Source: Bacteroidota bacterium
Lineage (GTDB): Bacteria > Bacteroidota > Bacteroidia > Cytophagales > Cyclobacteriaceae
Direction: 5' to 3'
DNA: 64,000 nucleotides
Assembly: GCA_023428695.1 (NCBI GenBank)
Contig: JAEYWY010000035.1
Coordinates: forward strand, 62,001 to 126,000
The translations under genes were made by a program, and so were the position numbers. The notes below the pieces were generated by a model. The model was given only the letters and a program-made list of their open reading frames with translations, did no database searches and was not told the DNA's origin. Positions 1 to 8,245 of the stretch are shown here, in pieces (the first letter of the stretch is position 1; each line of letters begins with the position of its first letter).

Positions 1-1812
1 GACGTCATCCTCATCCGATTGATAAGTAATTGTAGCAGAAGTACCCAGCGCACCCTGGTTGGCGCTTGACCACCGGATCTCTTCCCAGTTTGTATTTGCA
101 GTTAACGTGACGCTCTCTGAGTTACATACGAACACGTTATGAGACTCGGTCTTCGTTACTTCGTCATTGATCTCAAACACGACCGTTTTTACAACGGGAC
201 AATTTGCAGTCGGAACAATGTAGAACAACGTGTCGCTCTTGTTTGCTTCGGCTTCAATCGAAGACGCCTGCCCGAGAAACCCTCCCGAGAAAGAAAACCA
301 CAACGCAGGTTCAGGCGATTCAATCTTAAGTTTCTCTTCGGAGCACGCGGTTATCACCTCCTCCTGGACAGATGAACAATTGAATCCATTTCCTACACAA
401 ATTTCAGGATCAGCAAATAAGGAATTGTCAACAGCCTGGATGGCATAGGCAAAAGGAGCATTTCCCTCCAGGAGATAAAAATTGTTTGTCCCATTATTGC
501 CGTGATTTGAACGAAGTCGTTTTCCATTTGCCAGGTCGAACGTGATGTCGCGTTTCGTGTCCGCCCCATCGAACATGATATCATAAGTCAACGACTGCAA
601 CACGGTGTGATCATCAGTCATTCCGGTCCAATAAAGGAACACGCGATCGTAAACAGGGAATGCGAAGGCCAGCACTTTCGTCGGGCCACGATTAATGGCG
701 GGCGTCGAATTTTCAAGATAGATGAGGGCATGTTTGCCGTTATCCGATCCGGATACCTGAACGATATCGAGATCACCATCGTGTTCAATATCAAAAAAAC
801 GTTGCTGTCTCCATCCCTTGTGACTCAGGGCCTGCTCACCATTTGATGAGAGGTTGACCATATTGAGAGTATCGGTACCGTTGACGGTTACGTAATTGCA
901 ATCAGGTACACCATCGGAATCAAGATCAGCATGAAAAGCCGATATCATCTTTCCGGACGCAGCAAGATCCAATCCGCTGAAGTCTGCATGTTTTGGAAAC
1001 CATTTATAAGCTGGTACGCCCGTCGTGGTCTCGCCAAATCCAATTACATCAAGGCTGCCATTTGTATCGCGATCGCATACTAATGTACTCAGCAACAATG
1101 CACTTTCGTGTCGCGGCTTGAACTTGCCGTCCTCCTGAATCAGCAACGCCGTTGAATATATACCCGCATCATTGACACCGCTGTAAAACACGTCGGGAAA
1201 TCCATTGCCGTCGAGGTCAAGTATTTCCAGAGCATTCAACGCGACTTTGAGGGTATCGTGCGCGAGCGCCCAGTCGAAAGCATCATTCATTTTGTAAGTC
1301 CGCGTGAACGGAACCGCGGCAGCAGTCTTACCGGATATCACCGCTTCAGGTTTGCCATCACGATCAAGATCTGCGAAACGCACGACTTGAAACGCAGGCA
1401 AGTTTACTGTCACCTCCTGGAAGGTAAAGTCTCCTGTGTTCTGCAACACCACGGTTTTCGGCGTCCCATCATTCACTGAAAGCAGCACGTCCAGCGCGTT
1501 ATCGAAATCAATGTCACGAATAGTGTGCGCACGGTATCCGGGTATCGGATACGACGTTGTAAAAAGAGAAGGGCCGTTGGTAGTATCGCCCTGAACAAAG
1601 AGCAGGTGTTGGTTCCCCGTGTTTGCGGTCGCGAATACGATGAGGTCAATAAGTCCGTCATTGTTTATGTCCGCGGGTTCAACCGATGCGCCGGTGATTG
1701 AATCCGGGAGATCGATCCGGTATTTCTCCTCAAAATTTTGCGCGTAAAGTGATGGCGTGACTGCTGCAACGAACAGCAGGGAAATAACGCCGGCTATCAT
1801 TCCTGACTTCAT
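1..1812 (-). CDS. FG-GAP/VCBS repeat secreted protein, partial (3' end outside window)
   Basis: The frame is open from an ATG at 1812 to the left edge (604 codons, no stop), so the C-terminus is missing. The N-terminus is a signal peptide (hydrophobic stretch near residues 6-20, ending SLYAQ). From about residue 48 to 345 there are about seven Asp-rich calcium-loop repeats of the FG-GAP/VCBS type, for example DINNDGLIDLIVF, DIDFDNALDVLLS, DLDRDGKPEAVIS, DLDGNGFPDVFYS, DLDSDGVPDCNYV and DIEHDGDLDIVQV. Seven repeats fit one beta-propeller. The later part has Cys residues and resembles the Ig/PKD-like stalk of Bacteroidota surface proteins. Its start is 12 bp after the TonB-like gene, so it is probably the last gene of the sigma-factor operon. 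A C-terminal T9SS or gliding-type sorting domain is expected beyond the edge but cannot be seen. Confidence 0.85.
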   Translation of the reverse strand, partial: MKSGMIAGVISLLFVAAVTPSLYAQNFEEKYRIDLPDSITGASVEPADINNDGLIDLIVFATANTGNQHLLFVQGDTTNGPSLFTTSYPIPGYRAHTIRDIDFDNALDVLLSVNDGTPKTVVLQNTGDFTFQEVTVNLPAFQVVRFADLDRDGKPEAVISGKTAAAVPFTRTYKMNDAFDWALAHDTLKVALNALEILDLDGNGFPDVFYSGVNDAGIYSTALLIQEDGKFKPRHESALLLSTLVCDRDTNGSLDVIGFGETTTGVPAYKWFPKHADFSGLDLAASGKMISAFHADLDSDGVPDCNYVTVNGTDTLNMVNLSSNGEQALSHKGWRQQRFFDIEHDGDLDIVQVSGSDNGKHALIYLENSTPAINRGPTKVLAFAFPVYDRVFLYWTGMTDDHTVLQSLTYDIMFDGADTKRDITFDLANGKRLRSNHGNNGTNNFYLLEGNAPFAYAIQAVDNSLFADPEICVGNGFNCSSVQEEVITACSEEKLKIESPEPALWFSFSGGFLGQASSIEAEANKSDTLFYIVPTANCPVVKTVVFEINDEVTKTESHNVFVCNSESVTLTANTNWEEIRWSSANQGALGTSATITYQSDEDDV

Positions 1813-1824
1813 GGCTATCACGTT

Positions 1825-2580
1825 CTAACGATTAATTTTTTTCAATTCGAAATTCAGTGGCAGGCTCACTTTGCTTGGAACAGCCTTGCCATTGAGCGTC
1901 GCGGGTTTCCATTGTGGCATGTTGCTGATAAGAGTTGTTGCTTCCCGGTCGAATGCTTCGCCCAGTGAATTGCGGATCGTAATATTATCAGCCTTTCCTT
2001 CAGGCGTGATCACAAATGTAACCGTTACCAACCCTTCAACGGAGTCGCTAAGCGCCTCCTCGGGATATTGAAGGTTTGCGCGAAAATATTCGAACAACTT
2101 GTCGTATCCCTCTGCCGGTTCGGCCTGTACGTAAACATTTTCAGGCCGGATTTCCTGGACATGCATTCGGCCCTTTGGCTCATCCGTCGGTATAATTTGT
2201 TCTTTCGGGGATTTGGCATCAACAGTAACTTGGGGAACGGGATGGCTTTCGTTCGTCGCTACCTCACCTGACACAGCTTCCTGATCCAAAGTCTCCACGC
2301 TGTCGTTGACCACGGGCTGCTCCTCTTCTTGTGGCGAAACCACCAATGATTCTGTTGAATTTTCCGCTTCGGGTGCTTCAGAAACTTTCCCGGTCAAAGA
2401 GACATATACTGCCACCAGCGTCGCCAGTACAAGTACGGCGGCTCCTGACTTGAACATCAGGTTACGATGGTGGATTATTTTTTTGTGCTGATGAAGCAGG
2501 CCATCAAAATCCATATAGCCTTTAACTTCTTCATCCGACACCTGAGGCTGCCGATCCATTATTTTGATTTTTTGATTCAT
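1825..2580 (-). CDS. TonB family membrane protein encoded after an ECF sigma factor
   Basis: A 251-residue protein. About 44 cytosolic residues are followed by one membrane segment (residues 45-62), then an acidic Pro/Glu-rich periplasmic linker, then a C-terminal TonB-type domain from about residue 165 (LQYPEEALSDSVEGLVTVTF, then WKPATLNGKAV and a terminal LPLNFELK). The start ATG lies 6 bp after the sigma-factor stop, with AAAAAAG just upstream. Proteins of this form transmit energy to outer-membrane receptors. The unusually long cytosolic N-terminus and the position right after a sigma gene suggest that it may instead bind the sigma factor, as anti-sigma proteins do; that is inference. ATG at 2559 is an alternative start. 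Confidence 0.85.
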   Translation of the reverse strand: MNQKIKIMDRQPQVSDEEVKGYMDFDGLLHQHKKIIHHRNLMFKSGAAVLVLATLVAVYVSLTGKVSEAPEAENSTESLVVSPQEEEQPVVNDSVETLDQEAVSGEVATNESHPVPQVTVDAKSPKEQIIPTDEPKGRMHVQEIRPENVYVQAEPAEGYDKLFEYFRANLQYPEEALSDSVEGLVTVTFVITPEGKADNITIRNSLGEAFDREATTLISNMPQWKPATLNGKAVPSKVSLPLNFELKKINR

Positions 2581-2586
2581 CTTTTT

Positions 2587-3171
2587 TCAATAGCTTTTTC
2601 CTGTCGGATTACTCTCCGAAAACAGCTTCTTCATCTTCGATAGTACCCGATAAAGTTTCACTTTGGCGTACGTTTCTGTGATTCCCAGTATATCTGCGAC
2701 TTCCTTGAAAGGTCTGCGATCAAAGAAACGAAGTTCAACGAGGTGCAATTCTTCGGCTGAAAGGCGCTCCAGTAACGACGGAAGTTTAACACGCAGATCC
2801 TCAAGATGTGTTTCTGTCGTGAGCTCCTCATAAAGGTGTTCGATCGACGTATCATCAATCGAAACAAACCGGTAGCGGTTCGACTTTCGCATGAAGTCAT
2901 AGCACTCGTTCAGAGCGATCTTGTATAACCACGCCGAAAAAGGAAGTCCCTGAAACCTGTATTTCTTCAGGTTCAGTAGCGCTTTCAGGAAAACCTGTGA
3001 GGTGATATCCGCGCTAAGCGATTTTTCAGCAATACGATGGAGCACGAAAACGTAAATTGATTTGAAGTACTTCTCGTAGAGTGGTTTGAACGCCTGGGCG
3101 TCTTTTTGTGCCTTTCGGATGAACTCTGCCTCCTCCTCAATTGACGATATGGTTCGGGTGTATGTTGACAC
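2587..3171 (-). CDS. ECF-type RNA polymerase sigma factor (sigma-70 family)
   Basis: A 194-residue protein with the two ECF domains. Region 2 covers about residues 25-95 (FKPLYEKYFKSIYVFVLHR, then FSAWLYKIALNECYDFMRK). Region 4 covers about 135-185 (LSAEELHLVELRFFDRRPF, then VADILGITETYAKVKLYRVL, a helix-turn-helix). The initiation codon appears to be GTG at 3171; no ATG lies near the domain start. It would direct polymerase to a small regulon. It heads an operon with the TonB-like protein and the FG-GAP protein. No FecR-type anti-sigma factor is encoded next to it, which is why the TonB-like protein is a candidate regulator. Confidence 0.9.
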   Translation of the reverse strand: MSTYTRTISSIEEEAEFIRKAQKDAQAFKPLYEKYFKSIYVFVLHRIAEKSLSADITSQVFLKALLNLKKYRFQGLPFSAWLYKIALNECYDFMRKSNRYRFVSIDDTSIEHLYEELTTETHLEDLRVKLPSLLERLSAEELHLVELRFFDRRPFKEVADILGITETYAKVKLYRVLSKMKKLFSESNPTGKSY

Positions 3172-3406
3172 GTAATTATCGCGCTGTTACAACCTAAATG
3201 GCCATTTGATAAAAAGATACAGCTTCCACACGCAATTTTTTGGTTTTGACACGACAGCCTGACAAGAAACATGTGTAAGAAACCGGCCGTTCCGGGAAGA
3301 TCGGCAGGAAAACTGAGCGTTCACTTTACCGATTGCACAAACGGTTTTTGGAATTTTAGAAGCACACCAGCAAAAAATTGGAAATCCGCAAGAGGGCGAG
3401 CCACAA

Positions 3407-3434
3407 TTTGGCACGAAGTTTTACTGTAATCTTG
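3407..3434 (+). promoter_or_regulatory. possible promoter of the 39-residue membrane peptide
   Basis: TTTG at 3407-3410 and TAATCTTG at 3427-3434 approximate the Bacteroidota -33 and -7 elements. The -7 element has one mismatch and the 16-nt spacer is short. They lie about 30 bp before the ATG at 3466. The rest of the divergent gap 3172-3465 shows nothing I can assign. Confidence 0.3.
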
Positions 3435-3465
3435 TAGTTGAAAAAACGAAAAAAACACAGCAAAC

Positions 3466-3585
3466 ATGAAAACTTACGCTAAACATCACATTCACCCCAT
3501 TCACCGTGATCTGATGATTGCGCTGACCCTGGGATTTGCGGGAGCGGTTGGTATTGTGTCGACGATCGTTCTTGTATTTGGTTAA
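3466..3585 (+). CDS. small His-rich single-pass membrane peptide (39 aa)
   Basis: A short frame, ATG to TAA. It begins MKTYAKHHIHPIHRDL, with four His in the first 13 residues, and continues as one hydrophobic segment of about 23 residues (roughly 17-39, Gly/Val/Ile-rich) to the C-terminus. A strong intrinsic terminator follows at 3612-3640 and a weak promoter precedes it, so it looks like its own short transcription unit. I do not recognise a family. The short basic/His head followed by a membrane helix resembles small regulatory or metal-associated membrane peptides, but no function can be assigned. It is oriented opposite to both flanking genes. Confidence 0.5.
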   Translation: MKTYAKHHIHPIHRDLMIALTLGFAGAVGIVSTIVLVFG

Positions 3586-3611
3586 TCAGGCCTTTTTCAG
3601 AGGCTAAACAT

Positions 3612-3641
3612 AAAAAGAGGCTGAAATTCAGCCTCTTTTTT
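3612..3641. terminator. bidirectional intrinsic terminator between the small peptide gene and moaE
   Basis: The stem AAAAAGAGGCTG / CAGCCTCTTTTT encloses a 5-nt loop, with an A-run on the left arm and a T-run on the right, so it can act on both strands. It sits between the 39-residue gene (plus) and the end of moaE (minus). Confidence 0.85.
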
Positions 3642-3648
3642 TATTGAT

Positions 3649-4086
3649 TTAGTTGCCCGCGACGAGTTCTCTTTTTCCTGGCCTGGCAGAAACCCATTCT
3701 TCGCCATCTTCAAATACTTCCTTTTTCCAGATGGGAACATTAGCCTTTAACGTGTCGACAATATATTGGCAGGCTTCAAATGATTCTTTCCTGTGGGGCG
3801 TTGAAACGGCTACAGCCACGGCGATTTCTCCCGGCTTGAGCGTACCGATGCGATGAGACACAGCCCATCCCAGCAATGGCCATCGGCTCGCAGCGTCTTC
3901 CATGATCTTTCTTATTTCGGCAATCGCCATCGTTTCGTATGCTTCGTATTCAAGCCAAAGAACGTTCTTCCCATGTGCATTGTTACGAACAGTTCCGACA
4001 AATACATCCACTGCGCCAGCACTCAGACTCGACGCAGTGTCAATGACTTTCTGGACGTCGATAGGTTTTTCGGTTATTTTTATCAT
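3649..4086 (-). CDS. moaE: molybdopterin synthase catalytic (large) subunit MoaE
   Basis: A 145-residue protein of normal MoaE length. Family signatures are FVGTVRNNAHGK near residue 30, HRIGTLKPGE, VSTPHRKESFEAC and the active-site stretch LKANVPIWKKE, which carries the two conserved lysines. MoaE transfers sulfur from the MoaD thiocarboxylate to cyclic pyranopterin monophosphate, making molybdopterin. It lies 96 bp downstream of moaD on the same strand, so the two synthase subunits are probably co-transcribed. No moaC, moeA or mogA is in the window. Confidence 0.95.
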   Translation of the reverse strand: MIKITEKPIDVQKVIDTASSLSAGAVDVFVGTVRNNAHGKNVLWLEYEAYETMAIAEIRKIMEDAASRWPLLGWAVSHRIGTLKPGEIAVAVAVSTPHRKESFEACQYIVDTLKANVPIWKKEVFEDGEEWVSARPGKRELVAGN

Positions 4087-4182
4087 AGGCTGAAAATTGG
4101 GATTTAGAGAATTTTTTGAAGGCTGAATGAAGGTAGGGATTACGAAACCAATTCACAAGCAAAAGAGCTTAAACCTCCCTTG

Positions 4183-4437
4183 TCATCCGCCGCTCACCGG
4201 AGGTATTACGGCTAACTCGTCAGTCGGGGAAAGCATCATGTTATCGTCGGCGTACTGGTTGTTGACCGCAATAAAAAATGACTTCAACTCATTGAGTTCG
4301 GGATACTTTTGTTCGAGGTAGCCTCTGAGGTCGCCTGCCGTTTCGGCGGTGGTTTCGATCGCGACTTCACGCCCACCCATGATTTCCCGGGCGATGCCAA
4401 ACGCCCGGATTACGTACTTTCTTGCAGTTTTTTCCAT
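4183..4437 (-). CDS. moaD: molybdopterin synthase sulfur-carrier (small) subunit MoaD
   Basis: The ubiquitin-fold sulfur carrier, 84 residues from ATG at 4437. It ends in the required diglycine (VIPPVSGG), the site of thiocarboxylation. A longer reading frame extends upstream to 4572 but would overlap the start of divergent moaA; the family begins around MEKTARKYVIRAFGIARE, so the inner ATG is chosen. Partner of MoaE encoded downstream. It shares a short divergent promoter region with moaA. Confidence 0.92.
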   Translation of the reverse strand: MEKTARKYVIRAFGIAREIMGGREVAIETTAETAGDLRGYLEQKYPELNELKSFFIAVNNQYADDNMMLSPTDELAVIPPVSGG

Positions 4438-4452
4438 AGACGGACTATCTTT

Positions 4453-4486
4453 TTGAGGGTTTAGCAGCCTTACTTGGTTAAATTTG
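4453..4486 (+). promoter_or_regulatory. probable moaA promoter (Bacteroidota type)
   Basis: TTG at 4453-4455 and a perfect -7 element TAAATTTG at 4479-4486, separated by 23 nt. The predicted transcript begins around 4492, upstream of the TTG codon at 4552. This argues against the far-upstream TTG at 4474 as the moaA start. Confidence 0.55.
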
Positions 4487-4551
4487 TTATTCCGGCCGTG
4501 CCGGAAACTGCTAAATACGCATTTGCAACACAAAACAGCAATAACACGCAA

Positions 4552-5538
4552 TTGATTCTCGTCGATAACCATAACCGTCCACTAAACTACGTAAGACTCG
4601 CCGTAACGGATCGTTGCAACCTGCGATGCTTCTATTGCATGCCGCACGAACGAATGCAATACCTGCCTAAACACGAGATACTCACGTTTGAAGAAATGGA
4701 ACGCCTGGTCAGGTTGCTCGCGACAATGGGAATCACCAAGGTCCGCATTACCGGTGGCGAGCCATTCGTCAGGAACGGATTGATGAATTTTATCGGACAA
4801 CTTGTGGAAATTCCGGGCATTCGCGATATGCACATTACAACAAATGGTGTTCTCACCGCGCCCTATATTCCTGAGCTGAAGCGCCTCGGCATAAAATCGG
4901 TCAACCTTAGTCTTGATACACTCGATCGCGATCGGTTTTTCAGGATCACGAAACGCGATGAGTTTGAAAAGACCATGAATACATTGCACCTGTTACTTGA
5001 ACACGATATCCACGTCAAGATCAACGCGGTGATCATGGAGAATTATAATACAGAGGACATCCTGCCACTCACCGAGTTTGCCAGGACACATCCTGTCGAT
5101 GTGCGATTCATTGAGGAAATGCCGTTCAACGGAAGGTCGGATGCATCGCCTGCACTACATTGGAATCACAGGAAAATCATTGACCACATTCGTCAGCATT
5201 ACCCCGAACTCGAAAAAGTACCCGATCCACCTTTTTCAACCTCAGAAAATTTCATGATCCCGGGGTTTGCAGGGTCAATTGGTGTGATCGCTGCATTCAG
5301 CCGAACGTTTTGCGGCACGTGTAACCGCATTCGCGTTACTGCCCGTGGTGAGCTAAAAACATGTCTTTACGATAACGGCGTGCTTAACCTGAAAGAACTA
5401 ATGCGAAATGGTTGCGACGACGAGGCATTGCGCGAAAAATTGCTGCATGCGTTCAGGCACCGTCCGCTTAACGGCTTTGAAGCCGAAGCTCAGGCAAATT
5501 CCGCTTCCTTCGCATCGATGTCCACCATTGGCGGCTAA
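4552..5538 (+). CDS. moaA: GTP 3',8-cyclase MoaA (radical SAM)
   Basis: Catalyses the first step of molybdenum cofactor synthesis, converting GTP to 3',8-cyclo-GTP. It has the radical-SAM cluster motif CNLRCFYC near the N-terminus, the SAM-binding ITGGEPFVR, a second cluster motif CGTCNRIRVT with a distant third Cys (ELKTC), and the C-terminal GG (STIGG) needed for activity. From TTG at 4552 the protein has 328 residues and begins ILVDNHNRPLNYVRL, as the family does. No ATG is available. The frame stays open to TTG 4474 and GTG 4498, but the -7 promoter element overlaps that stretch. The start is therefore the uncertain part; the function is not. Confidence 0.93.
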   Translation: MILVDNHNRPLNYVRLAVTDRCNLRCFYCMPHERMQYLPKHEILTFEEMERLVRLLATMGITKVRITGGEPFVRNGLMNFIGQLVEIPGIRDMHITTNGVLTAPYIPELKRLGIKSVNLSLDTLDRDRFFRITKRDEFEKTMNTLHLLLEHDIHVKINAVIMENYNTEDILPLTEFARTHPVDVRFIEEMPFNGRSDASPALHWNHRKIIDHIRQHYPELEKVPDPPFSTSENFMIPGFAGSIGVIAAFSRTFCGTCNRIRVTARGELKTCLYDNGVLNLKELMRNGCDDEALREKLLHAFRHRPLNGFEAEAQANSASFASMSTIGG

Positions 5539-5594
5539 TGCCATTCCTTCGTATATAGCAATTTACTTTCTATTTTGCGCGCAAATCATCCATC

Positions 5595-8033
5595 ATGAAG
5601 AAGATCCGGTTCATTGACGACGTACTGCCTCATATCATTGCAGCAGGCGTTTTCCTTATCGTGACGTTGTTTTTTTTCAAACCCGTTCTACTTGACAACA
5701 AGTCGCTCTTTCAACCGGATATCCAGCAGTGGGAAGGTTCGGCACGAGAACTGAGGGACTTCCGTGAACGAACAGGCGAAGAAGGTTTATGGGCGGGAAG
5801 TATGTTCAGCGGAATGCCTGCATACCTGATCAATGTCGAATGGGGCAACAAACCGGTGTCATATCTCAAGCGCGTTCTTTCATTCGGACTGCCCCACCCT
5901 GTTTCCAATATCTTCCTGGCATTTGTTTCGTTCTACGTTCTACTGCTTTGCTTTTCGGTTCGTCCATATCTTGCGATCGCCGGTGCTATTGCGTTCGGAC
6001 TGTCGACATACATGATTATCGGATTAAACGCCGGGCACAATGCGCGCATTGGTGCGATTGCCTTCATGCCAATGATCATCGGTGGAATACACCTGTTGTT
6101 TCGCGAAAAGTATATCGCCGGTTTTGGCGTTACGCTTGCCGGATTGTCGTTGCACCTGCGCGAAAACCACCTTCAAATCAGTTACTACATCGCGCTGATG
6201 CTTTCCGTTTACGGAATCATCCAACTCGTTGAGGCTGTTCGCAACAAACGCGTCCCTGCTTTCGCGAAAGCTGCCGGAATTACAGTAGTCGCAGCGTTGG
6301 TAGCTATTGGTACGTTTGTCGGACCATTGTGGGCAGTGACGCAATACAGCAAGTACACGATCCGTGGAAAATCAGAACTTGAAATTACCTCGCTTTCGAA
6401 AAAGGAAACGGAGGGTCTGAACAAGGAATATGCTTTCGCATACAGCAACGGAATCCTGGAGCCGATCACGCTTTTTATCCCAAACTTCTACGGTGGAACG
6501 ACCGCGAATTACCTCGTCGCAGACCAGGAAAGCGAAACATATAATGCTTTGATTAAGTCTGGAAACCAGGAGACTGCAAACGAACTTGCCAGCTACACAT
6601 CAGCATACTGGGGACCGCAGGGTTACAGCACTCCTTATTACGGCGGCGCCATCATCTTCTTTTTATTCGGAATCGGGATTGCGTTCGCGCCACGAAAATA
6701 TGTCTGGTGGCTCGTATCAATTTCTGCATTCGGAATTATGCTGAGTTGGGGGCGTTTCTTTCCCGCCTTTAATTATTTCCTTTATGACTACCTGCCGCTT
6801 TACAACAAGTTCCGGTCTATGACCTTCGCGCTTATCATGCCCTTGTTTTGTATGCCGCTACTTGGGTTTATCGGACTCGAACAATACCTGAAGGCATCGT
6901 TCAATTCACAAACGAAAAAACGCATGATGATAACGCTTGCGTCAACGGCAGGGTTGTGCGTTGTTATCTGGATGCTAAGTGGTATGATGGATTTCCTGCG
7001 CGACGGGGAAGCACAGTTCCCGACGTGGTTTACCAACGCGCTTGCGGAAGACCGGCAAAGTCTCTTTACCAGCGACGTTATCCGAACTGTGGCGTTCATC
7101 CTCGGTGCATTCGTGGTTTTGTATTTCCAGCTTCATAAAAAGTTTTCACCAATGGCCGTGTACGCGTTTTTCATCATCATGATATTTGCCGACCTCGCAT
7201 CGGTAAACAAGCGTTACATCCGCGATGACCATTACCGTCGGAGCCGTAGCGCGAAGATCACACCAACGGAAGCGGATCAGGCAATCCTGGCTGACAAATC
7301 TAACTTTCGTGTGTACAACCTGCAGGATCCTTTCAACGAGGCACGCACATCATATTTCCATAAGTCCATCGGCGGATACCACGGTGCAAAGCTGCGTCGA
7401 TACCAGGATCTTATCGATTCATGTATCACAAAAGAGACTGCAGAGCTATTCAACAGTGCCCGCACCGGAAGTCTTGAGTTCGAGGCGTTTCATGTGCTGA
7501 ACATGCTTAACGTCAAGTACATCGTGTACGGACAACAACGCGGAAACATGTTCGAGAACCCCGACGCAAATGGAAGCGCCTGGTTTGTTCAAAATTTAGC
7601 GAAGGTGAATACGCCAACTGAGGAATTGCAACAAGTTTGTGACGTTGATACAAAAACCACAGCAGTGATTGATGTTTCGAAGTTCAATGTGGGCGTATCG
7701 CCATCTGCTGATACAGGTACGATCAGACTGGTAACACATGAACCAAATTATCTGAAGTACGAGACAGAGAACGCGGCTGCCGCAGTTGCAGTCTTCTCTG
7801 AAATCTATTATCCGGATGGATGGGTGGCTTCAATTGACGGAGCTGAGGTTCCGATCCTGCGTGCGAACTATGTCTTGCGTGCACTTGAGATTCCGGCGGG
7901 GCGCCATACAGTTGAATTCAGGTTCCGTCCGGCAGCGTACTACACCGGGAACAAGATCACGACGGCTTCATCGTGGTTGATGGTACTTTTGTTGGTCGGA
8001 AGCGTGGGGTATAGTGTGTGGAAGTCGGAGTGA
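5595..8033 (+). CDS. YfhO family polytopic membrane protein
   Basis: An 812-residue protein with many hydrophobic segments. The N-terminal membrane helix lies near residues 12-30. A large extracytoplasmic loop follows (QPDIQQWEGSARELRDFRER, then GMPAYLINVEW). Repeated helices run to about residue 530, then a soluble C-terminal region (YHGAKLRRYQDLID), and a last helix ends the protein. This layout matches YfhO/GT-C-like membrane proteins, which in Firmicutes glycosylate lipoteichoic acid; in Bacteroidota the substrate is unknown. It stands alone, after moaA with a 56-bp gap. Confidence 0.85.
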   Translation: MKKIRFIDDVLPHIIAAGVFLIVTLFFFKPVLLDNKSLFQPDIQQWEGSARELRDFRERTGEEGLWAGSMFSGMPAYLINVEWGNKPVSYLKRVLSFGLPHPVSNIFLAFVSFYVLLLCFSVRPYLAIAGAIAFGLSTYMIIGLNAGHNARIGAIAFMPMIIGGIHLLFREKYIAGFGVTLAGLSLHLRENHLQISYYIALMLSVYGIIQLVEAVRNKRVPAFAKAAGITVVAALVAIGTFVGPLWAVTQYSKYTIRGKSELEITSLSKKETEGLNKEYAFAYSNGILEPITLFIPNFYGGTTANYLVADQESETYNALIKSGNQETANELASYTSAYWGPQGYSTPYYGGAIIFFLFGIGIAFAPRKYVWWLVSISAFGIMLSWGRFFPAFNYFLYDYLPLYNKFRSMTFALIMPLFCMPLLGFIGLEQYLKASFNSQTKKRMMITLASTAGLCVVIWMLSGMMDFLRDGEAQFPTWFTNALAEDRQSLFTSDVIRTVAFILGAFVVLYFQLHKKFSPMAVYAFFIIMIFADLASVNKRYIRDDHYRRSRSAKITPTEADQAILADKSNFRVYNLQDPFNEARTSYFHKSIGGYHGAKLRRYQDLIDSCITKETAELFNSARTGSLEFEAFHVLNMLNVKYIVYGQQRGNMFENPDANGSAWFVQNLAKVNTPTEELQQVCDVDTKTTAVIDVSKFNVGVSPSADTGTIRLVTHEPNYLKYETENAAAAVAVFSEIYYPDGWVASIDGAEVPILRANYVLRALEIPAGRHTVEFRFRPAAYYTGNKITTASSWLMVLLLVGSVGYSVWKSE

Positions 8034-8049
8034 GAGATCGAATCGGAAT

Positions 8050-8235
8050 GATAGTTACAGCTACAAACAGCCACAAGCTTCGAGCAAAAGAGCTGCGAGT
8101 TGTCTGGCGATAAACTTTGATGGTTACGTTTCTCAAGTAGTGAGTCTTTCTTCACGCAAAGACGCCAGGACGCAAAGTGGCGCAATGTCTTACTTTTCAC
8201 CTTACACCATTTTACTTTTAACTTTCATCCTGAAA
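8050..8235. repeat. mosaic intergenic repeat block, copy 1
   Basis: Non-coding, with three low-complexity modules in order: a GCTTCGAGC/GCTGCGAG-type module (about 8074-8100), a CGCAAAGACGCCAGGACGCA module (about 8156-8180), and a TTTTCACCTTACACC / TTTTACTTTTAACTTTC module (about 8194-8227). The same three kinds of module occur in reverse order and orientation at 12240-12412. They look like decayed dispersed repeats. No coding frame or terminator was recognised here. Confidence 0.5.
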
Positions 8236-8245
8236 CAACTCCCCC

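Noticed and set aside
4438..4572. An N-terminal extension of moaD of 45 residues
   Set aside because: It overlaps the divergent moaA start and promoter, is rich in Cys and Arg unlike the family, and the MoaD fold begins at the ATG at 4437.
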